DNA of 64,000 bases, taken from Synchiropus splendidus (Eukaryota > Chordata > Actinopteri > Syngnathiformes > Callionymidae). This document shows positions 31,901 through 46,420 of this stretch, one piece after another (position 1 is the stretch's first letter; every line of letters begins with the position of its first letter). A program made the position numbers and the translations under genes. The notes beneath the pieces were generated by a model, which had not been told where the DNA came from, made no database searches, and was given only the letters and a program-made list of their open reading frames with translations. The stretch is from positions 15,637,001 through 15,701,000 of the forward strand of contig NC_071351.1 in NCBI RefSeq assembly GCF_027744825.2. The letters run 5' to 3'.

Positions 31901-34600
31901 TGAAGCTTCCCTGCAAAGTTAAGGAACAATGAAGAAAACGCGTTTTCAGCCTGAGATAAGGTCGATTCCGGAACGCCAAACATAAAAATGTTGATAACTT
32001 TGGAAAAACACTTCAGACAGCTTAGATTTCATGTGCAACTACTAGAAAGACCCTTTCTACTACATTGGGAAGTTACAATTTCATGTTCTGAAGCTTCCCT
32101 GCAAAGTTATGGCACAATGCAGAAAACGCGTTTTCAGCCTGAGATAAGGTGTTTTCCGAAACGCCAAACGTAAAAATGTTGATAACTTTGGAACAACACT
32201 TCAGACAGCTTAGATTTGATGTGCAACTACTAGAAAGACCCTTTCTGCTATCGTGGGACGTGAAAATTTCATGTTCTAAATGTTCACTGCAAAGTTATGG
32301 CATAATGCGTAAAACGCGTTTTCACCCTGAGATAAGGTCGATTCCGGAACGCCAAACATAAAAATGTTGATAACTTTGAAAAAACACTTCAGACAGCTTA
32401 GATTTGATGTGCAGCTACTAGAAAGACCCTTTCTGCTATAGTGGGAGGTGAACATTTCATGTTCTGAAGCTTCCCTGAGAAGTTATGGCACAATGCAGAA
32501 AACGCGTTTTCAGCCTGAGATAAGGTGGGTTCCGAAACGCCAAACGTAAAAATGTTGATAACTTTGGAACAACATTTCAGACAGCTTAGATTTGATGTGC
32601 AACTACTAGAAAGACCCTTTCTGCTATAGTAGGAGGTTAAAATTTCATGTTCGGAAGCATCGCTGAAAAGTTATGGCATAATGCGTAAAACGCGTTTTCA
32701 CCCTGAGATAAGGTCGATTCCGGAACGCCAAATATAAAAATGTTGATAACTTTCGAAAAACACTTCAGACAGCTTAGATTTGATGTGCAACTACTAGAAA
32801 GACCCTTTCTTCTATAGTGGGAGGTGAAAATTTCATTTTCTGAAGCTTCCCTCCAAAGTTATGGCACAATGCGTAAAACGCGTTTTCGGCCTGAGATAAG
32901 GTCGATTCCGGAACGCCAAACATAAAAATGTTGATAACTTTGGAAAAACACTTCAGACAGCATAGTGTTGATGTGCAACTACGAGAAAAACCCTTCCTGC
33001 TTTAGTGGGAGGTGAAATTTTCATTTTCAAAAGCTTCCCTGCAAAGTTATGGCACAATGCAGAAAACGCGTTTTCAGCCTGAGATAAGGTGGGTTCCGGA
33101 ATGCCAAACATAAAAATGTTGATGACTTTGGAAAAACATTTCAGACAGCTTAGATTTGATGTGCAGCTACTAGAAAGACCCTTTCTGCTATAGTGGGAGG
33201 TGAAAATTTCATTTTCTGAAGCTTCCCTGCAAAGTTATGGCACAATGCAGAAAACGCGTTTTCAGCTGGAGATAAGGTGTGTTCCGGAACGCCAAACATA
33301 AAAATGTTGATAAATTATTAAAAACACTTCAGACAGCTTAGATTTGATGTGCAACTACTAGAAAGACCCTTTCTGCTATAGTGGGAGGTTAAAATTTCAT
33401 GTTCGAAAGCTTCCATGCAAACTTATGGCACAATGCAGAAAACGCGTTTTCAGCTTCAGATAAGGTGGGTCCCGGAACGCCAAACATAAAAATGTTGATA
33501 ACTTTGGAAAAACATTTCAGACAGCTTAGATTTGATGTGCAACTACTAGAGAGACCCTTTCTGCTATTGTGGGAGGTGAAAATTTCATGTTCTGAAGCTT
33601 CCCTGCAAAGTTATGGCACAATGCCGAAAACGTGTTTTCAGCCTGAGATAAGGTGGGTTCCGGAACGCCAAACATAAAAATGTTGATAACTTTGGAAAAA
33701 CACTTCAGACAGCTTAGATTTGATGTTGCACTGCTAGAAAGACCATTTCTGCTATAGTGGGAGGTGAAAATTTCATTTTCTGAAGCTTCCCTGCAAAGTT
33801 ATGGCACAATCCGTAAAACGCGTTTTCAGCCTGAGATAAGGTCGATTCCGGAACGCCAAACATAAAAATGTTGATAACTTTGGAAAAACACTTCAGACAG
33901 CTTAGATTTGATGTGCAACTACTAGAAAGTCCCTTTCTGCCATAGTGGGAGGTGAAATTTTCATATTCTAAAGGTTCCCTGCAAAGTTATGGCACAATGC
34001 TTAAAACGCATTTTCAGCCTGAGATAAGGTCGATTCCGGAACGCCAAACATAAAAATGTTGATAACTTTGGAAAAACACTTCAGACAGCTTAGATTTGAT
34101 GTTCAACTACTAGAAAGACCCTTTCTGCTACAGTGGGAGGTGAAAATATCATTTTCTGAACCTTCCTTGCAAAGTTGTGGCACAATGCGTAAAACGCATT
34201 TTCAGCCTGAGATAAGGTCGATTCCGGAACGCCAAACATAAAAATGTTGATAACTTTGGAAAAACACTTCAGACAGCATAGTGTTGATGTGCAACTACGA
34301 GAAAGACCCTTTCTGCTATAGTGGGAGGTGAACATTTCATGTTCTGAAGCTTCCCTGCAAAGTTATGGCACAATGCGTAAAACGCGTGTTCTGCCTGAGA
34401 TAAGGTGGATTCCGGAACGCCAAACATAAAAATGTTGATAACTTTGGAAAAACACATCAGACAGCTTAGATTTGATGTGCAACTACTTGAAAGACCCTTT
34501 CTGCTATAGTGGGAGGTTAAAATTTCATGTTCGAAAGCTTCCATGCAAAGTTATGGCACAATGCAGACAACGCGTTTTCAGCCTGAGATAAGGTCGATTC
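28950..34600 (+). repeat. About 5.6-kb segmental duplication, right copy
   Basis: Partner of 12121-17760. It contains an extra 5-monomer tandem duplication (about 941 bp): the marker CTTACATTTTATATGCAACT recurs near 30705 and 31646, and its surroundings repeat. Confidence 0.8.
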
Positions 34601-37600
34601 TGGTACGCCAAACAAAAAAATGTTGATAACTTTCGAAAAACACTTCAGACAGCTTAGATTTGATGTGCAACTACTAGAAAGACCCATTCTGCTATAGTGG
34701 GACGTGAAAATTTCATGTTCTGAAGCTTCCCTGCAAAGTTATGGGACAACGCAGAAAACGATTTTTCATCCTGAGATAAGGTCGATTCCGGAACGCCAAA
34801 AATAAAAATGTTGATAACTTTGGAAAAACACTTCAGACAGCTTAGATTTGATGTGCAACTACTAGAAAGACCCTTTCTGCCATAGTGGGAGGTTAAAATT
34901 TCATGTTCCGAAGCTTCCATGCAAAGTTATGGCACAATGCAGACAACGCGTTTTCAGCCTGAGATTAGGTCGATTCTGGAACGCCAAACAAAAAAATGTT
35001 GATAACTTTCGAAAAACACTTCAGACAGCTTAGATTTGATGTGCAACTACTAAACAGACCCTTTCTGCTATAGTGGGAGGTGAAAATTTCATTTTCTGAA
35101 GCTTCCCTGCAAAGTTATGGCACAATGCGTAAAACGCGTTTTCAGCCTGAGATAAGGTCGATTCCGGAACGCCAAACATAAAATGTTGATAACTATGGAA
35201 AAACACTTCAGACAGCTTATGATTGGCGTTCCGAAACCCACCTTATCTCAGGCTGAAAAGCGTTTTTGTGCATTGTGCCATAACTTTTCAGGGAAGCTTC
35301 AGAACATGAAATTTTAACCTGCCACTATAGCAGAAAGGGTCTTTCTAGTAGTTGCACATCAAATCTAAGCTGTCTGAAGTATTTTTCGAAAGTTATCAAC
35401 ATTTTTATGTTTGGCGTTCCGAAACCCATCTTATCTCAGGCTGAAAAGCGTTTTTGTGCATTGTGCCATAACTTTTCAGGGAAGCTTCACAACATGAAAT
35501 TTTAACCTCCCACTATAGCAGAAGGGGTATTTCTAGTAGTGGCACATCAAATCTAAGCTGTCTGAAGTGTTTATCGAAAGTTATCAACACTATTATTTTT
35601 GGCGTTCCGAAACCCACCATTATCTCTGGCTGAAAAGCGTTTGTGTGCATTGTGCCATAACTTTGCACGGAAGCTTCAGAACATGAAATTTTAACCTCCC
35701 ACTATAGCAGAAAGGTTCTTTCTAGTAGTTGCACATCACATCGAAGCTGTCTGAAGCGTTTTTCGAAAGTTATCAACACTTTTATGTTTGGCGTTCCGAA
35801 ACCCACCTTATCTCAGGCTGAAAAGCGTTTTTGTGCATTGTGCCATAACTTTTCAGCGAAGCTTCAGAACATGAAATTTTAACCTCCCACTATAGCAGAA
35901 AGGGTCTTTCTAGTAGTTGCACATCAACTCTAAGATGTCTGAAATGTTTTACGAAAGTTATCAACACTTTTATGTTAGCGTTCCGAAACCCACCTTATCT
36001 CAGGCTGAAAAGCGTTTTTGTGCATTGTGCCATAACTTTTCAGGGAAGCTTCAGAACATGAAATTTTAACCTCCCACTATAGCAGAAAGTGTCTTTCTAG
36101 TAGTTGCACATAAAATCTAAGCTGTCTGAAGTGTTTTTCGATATTTTTCAACACTTTTATGTTTGGCTTTCCGAAACCCACCTTATCTCAGGCTGAAAAG
36201 CGTTTTTGTGCATTGTGCCATAACTTTTCAGGGAAGCTTCAGAACATGAAATTTTAACCTCCCACTATAGCAGAAAGGGTCTTTCTAGTAGTTGCAAATC
36301 AAATCTAAGCTGTCTGAAGTGTTTTTCGAAAGTTATCAACACTTTGATGTTTGGCGTTCCGAAACCCACCTTATCTCAGGCTGAAAAGCGTTTTTGTGCA
36401 TTGTGCCATAACTCTTCAGGGAAGCTTCAGAACATGAAATTTTAACCTCCCACTATAGCAGAAAGGGTCTTTTTAGTAGTTGCACATCAAATCTAAGCTG
36501 TTTGAAGTGTTTTTCGAAAGTTATTAACACTTTTATGTTTGGCGTTCCAAAACCCACTTTATCTCAGGCTGAAAAGCGTTTTTCCGCATTGTGACATAAC
36601 TTTTCTGGGAAGCTTCAGAACATGAAATTTTAACCTCCCACTATAGCAGAATGGGTCTTTCTAGGAGTTGCACATCAAATCTAAGCTGTCTGAAGTGTTT
36701 TTCGAAAGTTATCAACACTTTTATGTTTGGCGTTCAAAAACCCACCTTATCTCAGGCTGAAAAGACTTTTTGTGCATTGTGCCATAACTTTTCAGGGAAG
36801 CTTCAGAACATGAAATTTTAACCTCCCACTATAGCAGAAAGGGTCTTTCTAGTAGTTGCACATCAAATCTAAGCTGTCTGAAGTGTTTTTCGAAAGTTAT
36901 TCACACTTTTGTTTGGCGTTCCGAAACTCACCTTATCTCAGGCTGAAAAGCGTTTTTGTGCATTGTGCCTTAACTTTTCAGCGTAGCATCAGAACACGAA
37001 ATTTTAACCTCCCACTATAGCAGAAAGGGTCTTTCTAGTAGTTGCACATCAAATCTAAGCTGTCTGAAGTGTTTTTCGAAAGTTATCAACACTTTTATGT
37101 TTGGCGTTCCGAAACCCACCTTATCTCAGGCTGAAAAGCTTTTTTTGTGCATTGTGCCATAACTTCTCAGGGAAGCTTCAGAAGATGAAATTTTAACCTC
37201 CCACTATAGCAGAAAGGGTCTTTCTAGTAGTTGCACATCAAATCTAAGCTGTCTGAAGTGTTTTTCGAAAGTTATCAACACTTTTATGTTTGGCGTTCCG
37301 AAAACCACCTTATCTCAGGTTGAAAAGCGTTTTTTTGGATTGTGCCATAAATTTTCAGGGAAGCTTCAGAACATGAAATTTTAACCTCCCACTATAGCAG
37401 AAAGGGTCTTTCTAGTAGTTGCACATCAAATCTAAGCTGTCTGAAGTGTTTTTCAAAAGTTATCAACACTTTTATGTTTGGCGTTCCGAAACCCACCTTA
37501 TCTCAGGCTGAAAAGCGTTTCTACGCATTGTGCCATAACTTTTCAGGGAAGCTTCAGAACATGAAATTTTAACCTGCCACTATAGCAGAAGGGGTATTTC

Positions 37601-38696
37601 TAGTAGTGGCACATCAAATCAAAGCTGTCTGAAGTGTTTATCGAAAGTTATTAACACTTTTATGTTTGGCGTTTCGAAACCCACCTGATCTCAGGCTGAA
37701 AAGCGTTTTTGTGCATTGTGCCATAACTTCTCAGGGAAGCTTCAGAACATGAAATGTTAACCTCCCACTGTAGCAGAAAGGGCTTTTCTAGTAGTTGCAC
37801 ATCAAATCTAAACTGTCTGAAGTGTTTTTCGAAAGTTATTAACACTTTTATGTTTGGCGTTCCAAAACCCACTTTATCTCAGGCTGAAAAGCGTTTTTAC
37901 GCATTGTGACATAACTTTTCTGGGTAGCTTCAGAACATGAAATTTTAACCTCCCACTATAGCAGAATGGGTCTTTCTAGTAGTTGCACATCAAATCTAAG
38001 CTGTCTGAAGTGTTTTTCGAAAGTTATCAACACTTTTATGTTTGGCGTTCAAAAACCCACCTTATCTCAGGCTGAAAAGACTTTTTGTGCATTGTGCCAT
38101 AACTTTTCAGGGAAGCTTCAGAACATGTAATTTTAACCTCCCACTATAGCAGAAAGGGTCTTCCTAGTAGTTGCACATCAAATCTAAGCTGTCTGAAGTG
38201 TTTTTCCAAAGTTATCAACACTTTCATGTTTGGCGTTCCGAAACCCACCTTATCTCAGGCTGAAAAGACTTTTTGTGCATTGTGCCGTAACCTTTCAGGG
38301 AAGCTTCAGAACATGAAATTTTAACCTCCCACTATAGCAGAAAGGGTCTTTCTAGTAGTTGCACATCAAATCTAAGCTGTCTGAAGTGTTTTTCGAAAGT
38401 TATCAACACTTTTATGTTTGGCGTTCCGAAACCCACCTTATCTCAGGCTGAAAAGCGTTTTTACGCATTGTGCCATAACCTTTCAGGGAAGCTTCAGAAC
38501 ATGAAATTTTAACCTCCCACTATACCAGAAAGGGTCTTTCTAGTAGTTCCACATCAAATCTAAGCTGTCTGAAGTGTTTTTCGAAAGTTATCAACACTTT
38601 TATGTTTGGCGTTCCGAAACCCACCTTATCTCAGGCTGAAAAGCGTTTTTGTGCATTGTGCCATAACTTTTCAGGGAAGCTTCAGAACATGAAATT

Positions 38697-40230
38697 TTAA
38701 CCTCCCACTATAGCAGAAAGGGTCTTTTTAGTAGTTGCACATCAAATCTAAGCTGTCTGAAGTGTTTTTCGAAAGATATCAACACTTTTATGTTTGGCGT
38801 TCCGAAACCCACCTTATCTCAGGCTGAAAAGCATTTTTGTGCATTGTGCCACAACTTTTCAGGGAAGCTTCAGAACATGAAATTTTAACCTCCCACTATA
38901 GCAGAAAGGGTCTTTCTAGTAGTTGCACATCAAATCTAAGCTGCCTGACTTGTTTTTCGAAAGTTATCAACACTTTTATGTTTGGCGTTCCGAAACCCAC
39001 CTTATCTCAGGCTGAAAAGCGTTTTTGTGCATTGTGCCATAACTTTTCAGGGAAGCTTCAGAACATGAAATTTTAACCTCCCATTATAGCAGAAAGGGTC
39101 TTTCTAGTAGTTGCACGTCAAATCTAAGCTGTCTGAAGTGTTTTTCGGAAGTTATCAACACTTTTATGTTTGGCGTTCCGAAACCCACCTTATCTCAGGC
39201 TGAAAAGCGTTTTTGTGCATTGTGCCATAACTTTTCAGGGAAGCTTCAGAACATGAAATTTTAACCTCCCACTATAGCAGAAAGGGCCTTTCTAGTAGTT
39301 GCAGATCAAATCTAAGCTGTCTGAAGTGTTTTTCGAAAGTTATCAACACTTTTATGTTTGGCGTTCCGAAACCCACCTTATCTCAGGCTGAAAAGCGTTT
39401 TTGTGCATTGTGCCATAACTTTTCAGGGAAGCTTCAGAACATGAAATTTTAACCTCCCACAAAAGCAGAAAGGGTCTTTCTAGTAGTTGCACATCAAATC
39501 TAAGCTGTCTGAAGTGTTTTTCGGAAGTTATCAACACTTTTATGTTTGGCGTTCCGAAACCCACCTTATCTCAGGCTGAAAAGCGTTTTTGTGCATTGTG
39601 CCATAACTTTTCAGGGAAGCTTCAGAAGATGAAATTTTAACCTCCCACTATAGCAGAAAGGGCCTTTCTAGTAGTTGCACATCAAATTTAAGCTGTCTGA
39701 AGTGTTTTTCGAAAGTTATTAACACTTTTATGTTTGGCGTTCCGAAACCCACCTTATCTCAGGCTGAAAAGCGTTTTTGTGCATTGTGCCATAACTTTTC
39801 AGGGAAGCTTCAGAACATGAAATTTTAACCTCCCACTATAGCAGAAAGGGTCTTTTTAGTAGTTGCACATCAAATCTAAGCTGTCTGAAGTGTTTTTCGA
39901 AAGATATCAACACTTTTATGTTTGGCGTTCCGAAACCCACCTTATCTCAGGCTGAAAAGCATTTTTGTGCATTGTGCCACAACTTTTCAGGGAAGCTTCA
40001 GAACATGAAATTTTAACCTCCCACTATAGCAGAAAGGGTCTTTCTAGTAGTTGCACATCAAATCTAAGCTGCCTGACTTGTTTTTCGGAAGTTATCAACA
40101 CTTTTATGTTTGGCGTTCCGAAACCCACCTTATCTCAGGCTGAAAAGCGTTTTTGTGCATTGTGCCATAACTTTTCAGGGAAGCTTCAGAACATGAAATT
40201 TTAACCTCCCATTATAGCAGAAAGGGTCTT
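38697..40230 (-). repeat. 6-monomer (1128-bp) spaced repeat of a variant pair
   Basis: The pair of units with TCGAAAGATATCAACAC and GCCACAACTTTTC occurs at about 38713 and again 1128 bases later at 39841, followed in both by the GCTGCCTGACTTG variant. Confidence 0.75.
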
Positions 40231-40999
40231 TCTAGTAGTTGCACATCAAATTTAAGCTGTCTGAAGTGTTTTTCGAAAGTTATTAACACTTTTATGTTTG
40301 GCGTTCCGAAACCCACCTTATCTCAGGCTGAAAAGCGTTTTTACGCATTGTGCCATAACTTTTCAGGGAAGCTTCAGAACATGAAATTTTAACCTCCCAC
40401 TATAGCAGAAAGGGTCTTTCTAGTAGTTGCACATCAAATCTCAGCTGTCTGAAGTGTTTTTCGAAAGTTATCAACACTTTTATGTTTGGCGTTCCGAAAC
40501 CCACCTTATCTCAGGCTGAAAAGCGTTTTTGTTCATTGTGCCATAACTTTTCAGGGAAGCTTCAGAACATGAAATTTTAACCTCCCACTATAGCAGAAAG
40601 GGTCTTTCTAGTAGTTGCACGTCAAATCTAAGCTGTCTGAAGTGTTTTTCGGAAGTTATCAACACTTTTATGTTTGGCGTTCCGAAACCCACCTTATCTC
40701 AGGCTGAAAAGCGTTTTTGTGCATTGTGCCATAACTTTTCAGGGAAGCTTCAGAACATGAAATTTTAACCTCCCACTATAGCCGAAAGGGCCTTTCTAGT
40801 AGTTGCACATCAAATCTAAGCTGTCTGAAGTGTTTTTCGAAAGTTATTAACACTTTTATGTTTGGCGTTCCGAAACCCACCTTATCTCAGGCTGAAAAGC
40901 GTTTCTACGCATTGTGCCATAACTTTTCAGGGAAGTTTCAGAACATGAAATTTTAACCTCCCACTATAGCAGAAATGGTCTTTCTAGAAGTTGCACATC

Positions 41000-43600
41000 A
41001 AATCTTAGCTGTCTGAAGTGTTTTTCGAAAGTTATCAACACTTTTATGTTTGGCGTTCCGAAACCCACCTTATCTCAGGCTGAAAAGCGTTTTTGTGCAT
41101 TGTGCCATAACTTTTCAGGGAAGCTTCAGAACATGAAATTTTAACCTCCCACTATAGCAGAAAGGGTCTTTCTAGTAGTTGCACATCAAATCTAAGCTGT
41201 CTGAAGTTTTTTTCGAAAGTTATCAACACTTTTATGTTTGGCGTTCTAAAAACCCACCTTATCTCAGGCTGAAAAGCGTTTTTACGCATTGTGCCATAAC
41301 TTTTCAGGGAAGCTTCAGAACATGAAATTTTAACCTCCCACTATAGCAGAAAAGGTCTTTGTAGTAGTTACACATCAAATCTAAGGAGTCTGAAGTGTTT
41401 TTCGAAAGTTATCAACACTTTCATGTTTGGCGTTCCGAAACCCACCTTATCTCAGGCTGAAAAGCGTTTCTACGCATTGTGCCATAACTTTTCAGGGAAG
41501 CTTCAGAACATGAATTTTTAACCTCCCACTATAGCAGAAATGGTCTTTCTAGTAGTTGCACATCAAATCTAAGCTGTCTGAAGTGTTTTTCGAAAGTTAT
41601 CAACACTTTTATGTTTGGCGTTCCAAAACCCACCTTATTTCAGGCTGAAAAGCGTTTTTGTGCATTGTGCCATAACTTTTCAGGGAAGCTTCAGAACATG
41701 AAATTTTAACCTCCCACTATCGCAGAAAGGGTCTTTCTAGAAGTTGCATATCAAATCTAAGCTGTCTGATGTGTTTTTCGAAAGTTATCAACACTTTTAT
41801 GTTTGGCGTTCCGAAACCAACCTTATCTCAGTCTGAAAAGCGTTTTTGTGCATTGTGCCATAACTTTTCAGGGAAGCTTCAGAACATGAAATTTTAACCT
41901 CCCACTATAGCAGAAGGGGTCTTTCTAGTAGTTGCACATCAAATCTAAGCTGTCTGAAGTGTTTTTCGAAAGTTATCAACACTTTTATGTTTGGCGTTCC
42001 GAAACCCACCTTATCTCAGGCTGAAAAGCGTTTCTACGCATTGTGCCATAACTTTTCAGGGAAGCTTCAGAACATGAACTTTTAACCTCCCACTATAGCA
42101 GAAATGGTCTTTCTAGTAGTTGCACATCAAATCTAAGCTGTCTGAAGTGTTTTTCGAAAGTTATCAACACTTTTATGTTTGGCGTTCCAAAACCCACCTT
42201 ATTTCAGGCTGAAAAGCGTTTTTGTGCATTGTGCCATAACTTTTCAGGGAAGCTTCAGAACATGAAATTTTAACCTCCCACTATAGCAGAAATGGTCTTT
42301 CTAGAAGTTGCACATCAAATCTTAGCTGTCTGAAGTGTTTTTCGAAAGTTATCAACACTTTTATGTTTGGCGTTCCGAAACCCACCTTATCTCAGGCTGA
42401 ATAGCGTTTTTGTGCATTGTGCCATAACTTTTCAGGGAAGCTTCAGAACATGAAATTTTAACCTCCCACTATAGCAGAAAGGGTGTTTGTAGTAGTTGCA
42501 CATCAAATCTAAGGAGTCTGAAGTGTTTTTCGAAAGTTATCAACACTTTTATTTTTGGCGTTCCGAAACCCACCTTATCTCAGGCTGAAAAGCGTTTTTG
42601 TGCATTGTGCCATAACTTTTCAGGGAAGCTTCAGAACATGAAATTTTAACCTCCCACTATAGCAGAAAGGGTCTTTCTAGTAGTTGCACATCAAATCTAA
42701 GCTGTCTGAAGTTTTTTTCGAAAGTTATCAACACTTTTATGTTTGGCGTTCTAAAAACCCACCTTATCTCAGGCTGAAAAGCGTTTTTACGCATTGTGCC
42801 ATAACTTTTCAGGGAAGCTTCAGAACATGAAATTTTAACCTCCCACTATAGCAGAAAAGGTCTTTGTAGTAGTTACACATCAAATCTAAGGAGTCTGAAG
42901 TGTTTTTCGAAAGTTATCAACACTTTCATGTTTGGCGTTCCGAAACCCACCTTATCTCAGGCTGAAAAGCGTTTCTACGCATTGTGCCATAACTTTTCAG
43001 GGAAGCTTCAGAACATGAAATTTTAACCTCCCACTATAGCAGAAAGGGTGTTTGTAGTAGTTGCACATCAAATCTAAGGAGTCTGAAGTGTTTTTCGAAA
43101 GTTATCAACACTTTTATTTTTGGCGTTCCGAAACCCACCTTATCTCAGGCTGAAAAGCGTTTTTGTGCATTGTGCCATAACTTTTCAGGGAAGCTTCAGA
43201 ACATGAAATTTTAACCTCCCACTATAGCAGAAAGGGTCTTTCTAGTAGTTGCACATCAAATCTAAGCTGTCTGAAGTTTTTTTCGAAAGTTATCAACACT
43301 TTTATGTTTGGCGTTCTAAAAACCCACCTTATCTCAGGCTGAAAAGCGTTTTTACGCATTGTGCCATAACTTTTCAGGGAAGCTTCAGAACATGAAATTT
43401 TAACCTCCCACTATAGCAGAAAAGGTCTTTGTAGTAGTTACACATCAAATCTAAGGAGTCTGAAGTGTTTTTCGAAAGTTATCAACACTTTCATGTTTGG
43501 CGTTCCGAAACCCACCTTATCTCAGGCTGAAAAGCGTTTCTACGCATTGTGCCATAACTTTTCAGGGAAGCTTCAGAACATGAATTTTTAACCTCCCACT
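41000..43600 (-). repeat. Nested higher-order repeats marked by GCGTTCTAAAAACCC
   Basis: The marker variant occurs at 41243, 42748 and 43313, spaced 1505 and 565 bases (8 and 3 monomers), each time followed by the same neighbours (a TTACGCATTG unit and a GTAGTAGTTACACATC unit). Confidence 0.75.
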
Positions 43601-43779
43601 ATAGCAGAAATGGTCTTTCTAGTAGTTGCACATCAAATCTAAGCTGTCTGAAGTGTTTTTCGAAAGTTATCAACACTTTTATGTTTGGCGTTCCAAAACC
43701 CACCTTATTTCAGGCTGAAAAGCGTTTTTGTGCATTGTGCCATAACTTTTCAGGGAAGCTTCAGAACATGAAATTTTAA

Positions 43780-46420
43780 CCTCCCACTATCGCAGAAAGG
43801 GTCTTTCTAGAAGTTGCATATCAAATCTAAGCTGTCTGATGTGTTTTTCGAAAGTTATCAACACTTTTATGTTTGGCGTTCCGAAACCAACCTTATCTCA
43901 GTCTGAAAAGCGTTTTTGTGCATTGTGCCATAACTTTTCAGGGAAGCTTCAGAACATGAAATTTTAACCTCCCACTATAGCAGAAGGGGTCTTTCTAGTA
44001 GTTGCACATCAAATCTAAGCTGTCTGAAGTGTTTTTCGAAAGTTATCAACACTTTTATGTTTGGCGTTCCGAAACCCACCTTATCTCAGGCTGAAAAGCG
44101 TTTCTACGCATTGTGCCATAACTTTTCAGGGAAGCTTCAGAACATGAACTTTTAACCTCCCACTATAGCAGAAATGGTCTTTCTAGTAGTTGCACATCAA
44201 ATCTAAGCTGTCTGAAGTGTTTTTCGAAAGTTATCAACACTTTTATGTTTGGCGTTCCAAAACCCACCTTATTTCAGGCTGAAAAGCGTTTTTGTGCATT
44301 GTGCCATAACTTTTCAGGGAAGCTTCAGAACATGAAATTTTAACCTCCCACTATAGCAGAAAGGGTCTTCCTAGTAGTTGCACATCAAATCTAAGCTGTC
44401 TGAAGTGTTTTTCGAAAGTTATCAACACTTTTATGTTTGGCGTTCCGAAACCCACCTTATCTCAGGCTGAAAAGCGTTTTTGTGCATTGTGCCATAACTT
44501 CTAAGGGAAGCTTCAGAACATGAAATTTTAACCTCCCACTATAGCAGAAAGGGTCTTTCTAGTAGTGGCACATCAAATGTAAGCTGTCTGAAGTGTTTTT
44601 TTAAAGTTATCAACACTTTTATGTTTGGCGTTCCGAAACCCACCTTATCTCAGGCTGAAAAGCGTTTTTGTGCATTGTGCCATAACTTCTAAGGGAAGCT
44701 TCAGAACATGAAATTTTAACCTCCCACTATAGCAGAAAGGGTCTTTCTAGTAGTTGCACATCAAATCTAAGCAGTCTGAAGTGTTTTTCGAAAGTTATCA
44801 AGACTTTTACGTTTGGCGTTCCGAAACCGACCTTATCTCAGGCTGAAAATCGTTTTTGTGCATTGTGCCATAACTTTTCAGGGAAGCTTCAGAACATGAA
44901 ATTTTAGCCTCCCACTATAGCAGAAAGGGTCTTTCTAGTTGTTGCACATCAAATCTAAGCTGTCTGAAGTGTTTTTCGAAAGTTATCAACACTTTTATGT
45001 TTGGCGTTCCAAAACCCACCCTATTTCAGGCTGAAAAGCGTTTTTGTGCATTGTGCCATAACTTTTCAGTGAAGCTTCAGAACATGAAATTTTAACCTCC
45101 CACTATCGCAGAAAGGGTCTTTCTAGAAGTTGCATATCAAATCTAAGCTGTCTGATGTGTTTTTCGAAAGTTATCAACACTTTTATGTTTGGCGTTCCGA
45201 AACCAACCTTATCTCAGTCTGAAAAGCGTTTTTGTGCATTGTGCCATAACTTTTCAGGGAAGCTTCAGAACATGAAATTTTAACCTCCCACTATAGCAGA
45301 AGGGGTCTTTCTAGTAGTTGCACATCAAATCTAAGCTGTCTGAAGTGTTTTTCGAAAGTTATCAACACTTTTATGTTTGGCGTTCCGAAACCCACCTTAT
45401 CTCAGGCTGAAAAGCGTTTCTACGCATTGTGCCATAACTTTTCAGGGAAGCTTCAGAACATGAACTTTTAACCTCCCACTATAGCAGAAATGGTCTTTCT
45501 AGTAGTTGCACATCAAATCTAAGCTGTCTGAAGTGTTTTTCGAAAGTTATCAACACTTTTATGTTTGGCGTTCCAAAACCCACCTTATTTCAGGCTGAAA
45601 AGCGTTTTTGTGCATTGTGCCATAACTTTTCAGGGAAGCTTCAGAACATGAAATTTTAACCTCCCACTATAGCAGAAAGGGTCTTCCTAGTAGTTGCACA
45701 TCAAATCTAAGCTGTCTGAAGTGTTTTTCGAAAGTTATCAACACTTTTATGTTTGGCGTTCCGAAACCCACCTTATCTCAGGCTGAAAAGCGTTTTTGTG
45801 CATTGTGCCATAACTTCTAAGGGAAGCTTCAGAACATGAAATTTTAACCTCCCACTATAGCAGAAAGGGTCTTTCTAGTAGTGGCACATCAAATCTAAGC
45901 TGTCTGAAGTGTTTTTTTAAAGTTATCAACACTTTTATGTTTGGCGTTCCGAAACCCACCTTATCTCAGGCTGAAAAGCGTTTTTGTGCATTGTGCCATA
46001 ACTTCTAAGGGAAGCTTCAGAACATGAAATTTTAACCTCCCACTATAGCAGAAAGGGTCTTTCTAGTAGTTGCACATCAAATCTAAGCAGTCTGAAGTGT
46101 TTTTCGAAAGTTATCAAGACTTTTACGTTTGGCGTTCCGAAACCGACCTTATCTCAGGCTGAAAATCGTTTTTGTGCATTGTGCCATAACTTTTCAGGGA
46201 AGCTTCAGAACATGAAATTTTAGCCTCCCACTATAGCAGAAAGGGCCTTTCTAGTTGTTGCACATCAAATCTAAGCTTTCTGAAGTGTTTTTCGAAAGTT
46301 ATCAACACTTTTGTTTGGCGTTCCGAAACCCACCTTATCTCAGGCTGAAAAGCGTTTTTGTGCATTGTGCCATAACTTTTCAGGGAAGCTTCAGAACATG
46401 AAATTTTAACCTCCCACTAT
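43780..46420 (-). repeat. 7-monomer (1316-bp) higher-order repeat, two units
   Basis: CTATCGCAGAAAGGG recurs at 43791 and 45107, and GGTCTTCCTAGTAG at about 44366 and 45682, both 1316 bases apart, with the intervening variants (TAACTTCTAAGGGAAG twice, TCAAGACTTTTACG) in the same order. Confidence 0.8.

Larger units (their letters stand above)
10020..35219 (+). repeat. 188-bp satellite, subfamily A, forward orientation
   Basis: About 134 head-to-tail monomers by division. Subfamily A markers: TTTGGAAAAACAC, CTGCAAAGTTATGG, TTCCGGAACGCC and a palindrome at AAAACGCGTTTT (14 bp, GAAAACGCGTTTTC, when preceded by CAG) containing an MluI site. A stable two-state variant (GCAGAAAAC or GCGTAAAAC) alternates between units. 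Units differ by scattered substitutions and small deletions, for example short monomers near 20260, 24490, 27935 and 28610. No transposon insertion or other sequence interrupts the array. Confidence 0.93.
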
